DNA of 64,000 bases, taken from NCBI GenBank assembly GCA_964410945.1, contig CAYPJE010000013.1, positions 1 to 64,000 of the forward strand. Reading direction: 5' to 3'. The notes beneath the pieces are model-generated. The model ran no database searches. It saw nothing but the letters and a program-made list of their open reading frames with translations, and was not told the origin of the DNA. A program made the position numbers and the translations under genes. This stretch comes from CAYPJE01 sp964410945. Lineage in GTDB: Bacteria > Fidelibacterota > Marinisomatia > Marinisomatales > TCS56. Positions 63,151-64,000 of the stretch are shown piece by piece (position 1 is the stretch's first letter; every line of letters starts with the position of its first letter).

Positions 63151-64000
63151 TTAAAAGATATATCTCACTTCCAGATTTGCCATCCGTCCTGTTGAAGGTG
63201 AGCCAACCATCTGGTAGGCCACCGCATCAAACAGGTTGTCAACATTGCACTGAACCTGAATATTGCTGCTCATCAGATAAGATAAACTCAGGTCAACCAG
63301 TGTAAAACCACCCAATGGACCATTATTCAGGTAATATGGATTATCCAGGTATGAACTGGTCCCTTCACCCTCAGTGGTCGCAAACCAGCGACCGGTGACA
63401 AAATCATATTCATCAACATGACGCAGGTTGGCATTAATCTCCAAACCTTTGATCAATAAATCGGCTGCCTGAATGCCAAAGGTCCATTTCCGCTCAGGTG
63501 TATTGAAATAAAAACTCTGGTAATAAGTGGAATCCGCGGATTTCAGACCGGCGGATTTGGCTTCATCGAAACCGGCACGATTTACAAATGAATATGAAGC
63601 AGAAAATTTAAGATTACGACTTAATTGATACTCAGCCGCCAGATCAAAACCGGATATATCCAATTCACCAAAATTGAGATAGGTCAGCAGCGGTACCGAT
63701 GAATCCAAATCTGTATCCCCCATTTTAACAGCCGGACCCACCGGAATAAATCCGCTTATGAAATTGCGGTAGTGGCTGAAATAATAATTGGCATCAAAAT
63801 AAAGCCCTTTCATAAGGGTTCCCTTGTATCCGAATTCCAGGGTCTGGTTGGTCTCCGGTTTCAGCGGATCGATTTTTGTGCCGTCAGCCAAAGTAAATCC
63901 CAGTCCGTTTCCGGCCTGGTAACGGCTGCCGGGGACATAGATATACAGGTACTGCTGGGCAATGGCCGGAGCCTGGAAGGCATGGTTCCAGGTTGCCCGC
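63151..64000 (-). CDS. TonB-dependent receptor, C-terminal part (truncated by window edge)
   Basis: The reading frame remains open to the end of the window: upstream of the TTG at 63891 it continues without a stop and encodes TWNHAFQAPAIAQQYLYIYV and PGSRYQAGNGLGFT. That is the FR-AP-type barrel segment of TonB-dependent receptors, followed by LKPETNQTLEFGYKG, another family hallmark, and strands up to the terminal GRMANLEVRYIF with the aromatic end. The visible part holds about 283 residues, roughly the last third. The ligand is unknown. Plug and signal peptide lie outside the window. Confidence 0.88.
   Translation of the reverse strand, partial: RATWNHAFQAPAIAQQYLYIYVPGSRYQAGNGLGFTLADGTKIDPLKPETNQTLEFGYKGTLMKGLYFDANYYFSHYRNFISGFIPVGPAVKMGDTDLDSSVPLLTYLNFGELDISGFDLAAEYQLSRNLKFSASYSFVNRAGFDEAKSAGLKSADSTYYQSFYFNTPERKWTFGIQAADLLIKGLEINANLRHVDEYDFVTGRWFATTEGEGTSSYLDNPYYLNNGPLGGFTLVDLSLSYLMSSNIQVQCNVDNLFDAVAYQMVGSPSTGRMANLEVRYIF

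Noticed and set aside
1..64000. Search for CRISPR arrays, insertion sequences, integrases, prophage genes and tRNA genes
   Set aside because: No regular repeat-spacer pattern, transposase or integrase motif, or tRNA-like cloverleaf was seen by reading; a covariance-model scan could still find a degenerate RNA.

Overview
The window is a gene-dense bacterial chromosome segment, about 87% coding, with A+T-leaning intergenic gaps. It looks like a member of the FCB group, most likely Candidatus Neomarinimicrobiota (Marinimicrobia) or a close relative. The reasons are five secreted proteins with the NYPNPFNP-type C-terminal sorting domain of type IX secretion (T9SS) cargo, two PorV/PorQ-family outer-membrane proteins, three TonB-dependent receptors with carboxypeptidase-regulatory-like N-termini, a KorDABC-type 2-oxoacid:ferredoxin oxidoreductase, and an orphan PycTM (DUF5706) protein. 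The phylum is an inference; only the conserved first ~43 bases of a 16S rRNA gene are present. I see no phage, integrase, IS element, CRISPR array or tRNA.

Region by region. (1) 1-1142: the 5' end of a 16S gene on the minus strand, its leader, and a TPR membrane protein upstream. (2) 1201-8357: three T9SS cargo genes in a row, including a subtilisin with FG-GAP-like repeats. (3) 8490-21480: the most striking block, six minus-strand genes with gaps of 0-13 nt or overlaps: lipoprotein, TonB-dependent receptor, then two tandem cassettes of [large secreted protein with an unusual C-terminal domain ending IGKFAVVR + PorV/PorQ-like barrel]. (4) 21585-26661: a BNR-like secreted protein and a divergent M6 metalloprotease, both T9SS cargo. 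(5) 26696-29732: tig-clpP-clpX, with a ClpP whose catalytic Asp is Asn and a ClpX without its zinc domain. (6) 29865-34456: a GPH/SLC45-like sugar transporter with a CREST-like membrane protein, and a TonB-dependent receptor. (7) 34590-41320: a small unknown protein, an M1 peptidase fused to a probable outer-membrane barrel, an MltB-like transglycosylase and an S46 dipeptidyl-peptidase. (8) 41358-46671: ClC-type chloride protein, double-domain Usp, DASS-type carboxylate transporter, rpiB and rpe. (9) 47000-49720: korDABC-like operon. (10) 49912-61545: mostly single small genes of housekeeping, redox or unknown function. (11) 61582-64000: an M28 peptidase and the C-terminal end of another TonB-dependent receptor cut by the window edge.

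Together the genes suggest a heterotroph living on protein. Secreted endopeptidases (S8, M6), envelope exopeptidases (M1, S46, M28), TonB-dependent uptake and ferredoxin-linked 2-oxoacid oxidation form a plausible chain from peptide capture to amino-acid catabolism. The best candidate for an under-described system is the 8490-21480 operon, which pairs PorV/PorQ barrels with a second class of C-terminal domain, next to a receptor and a lipoprotein that both carry EF-hand-like Asp/Asn loops.
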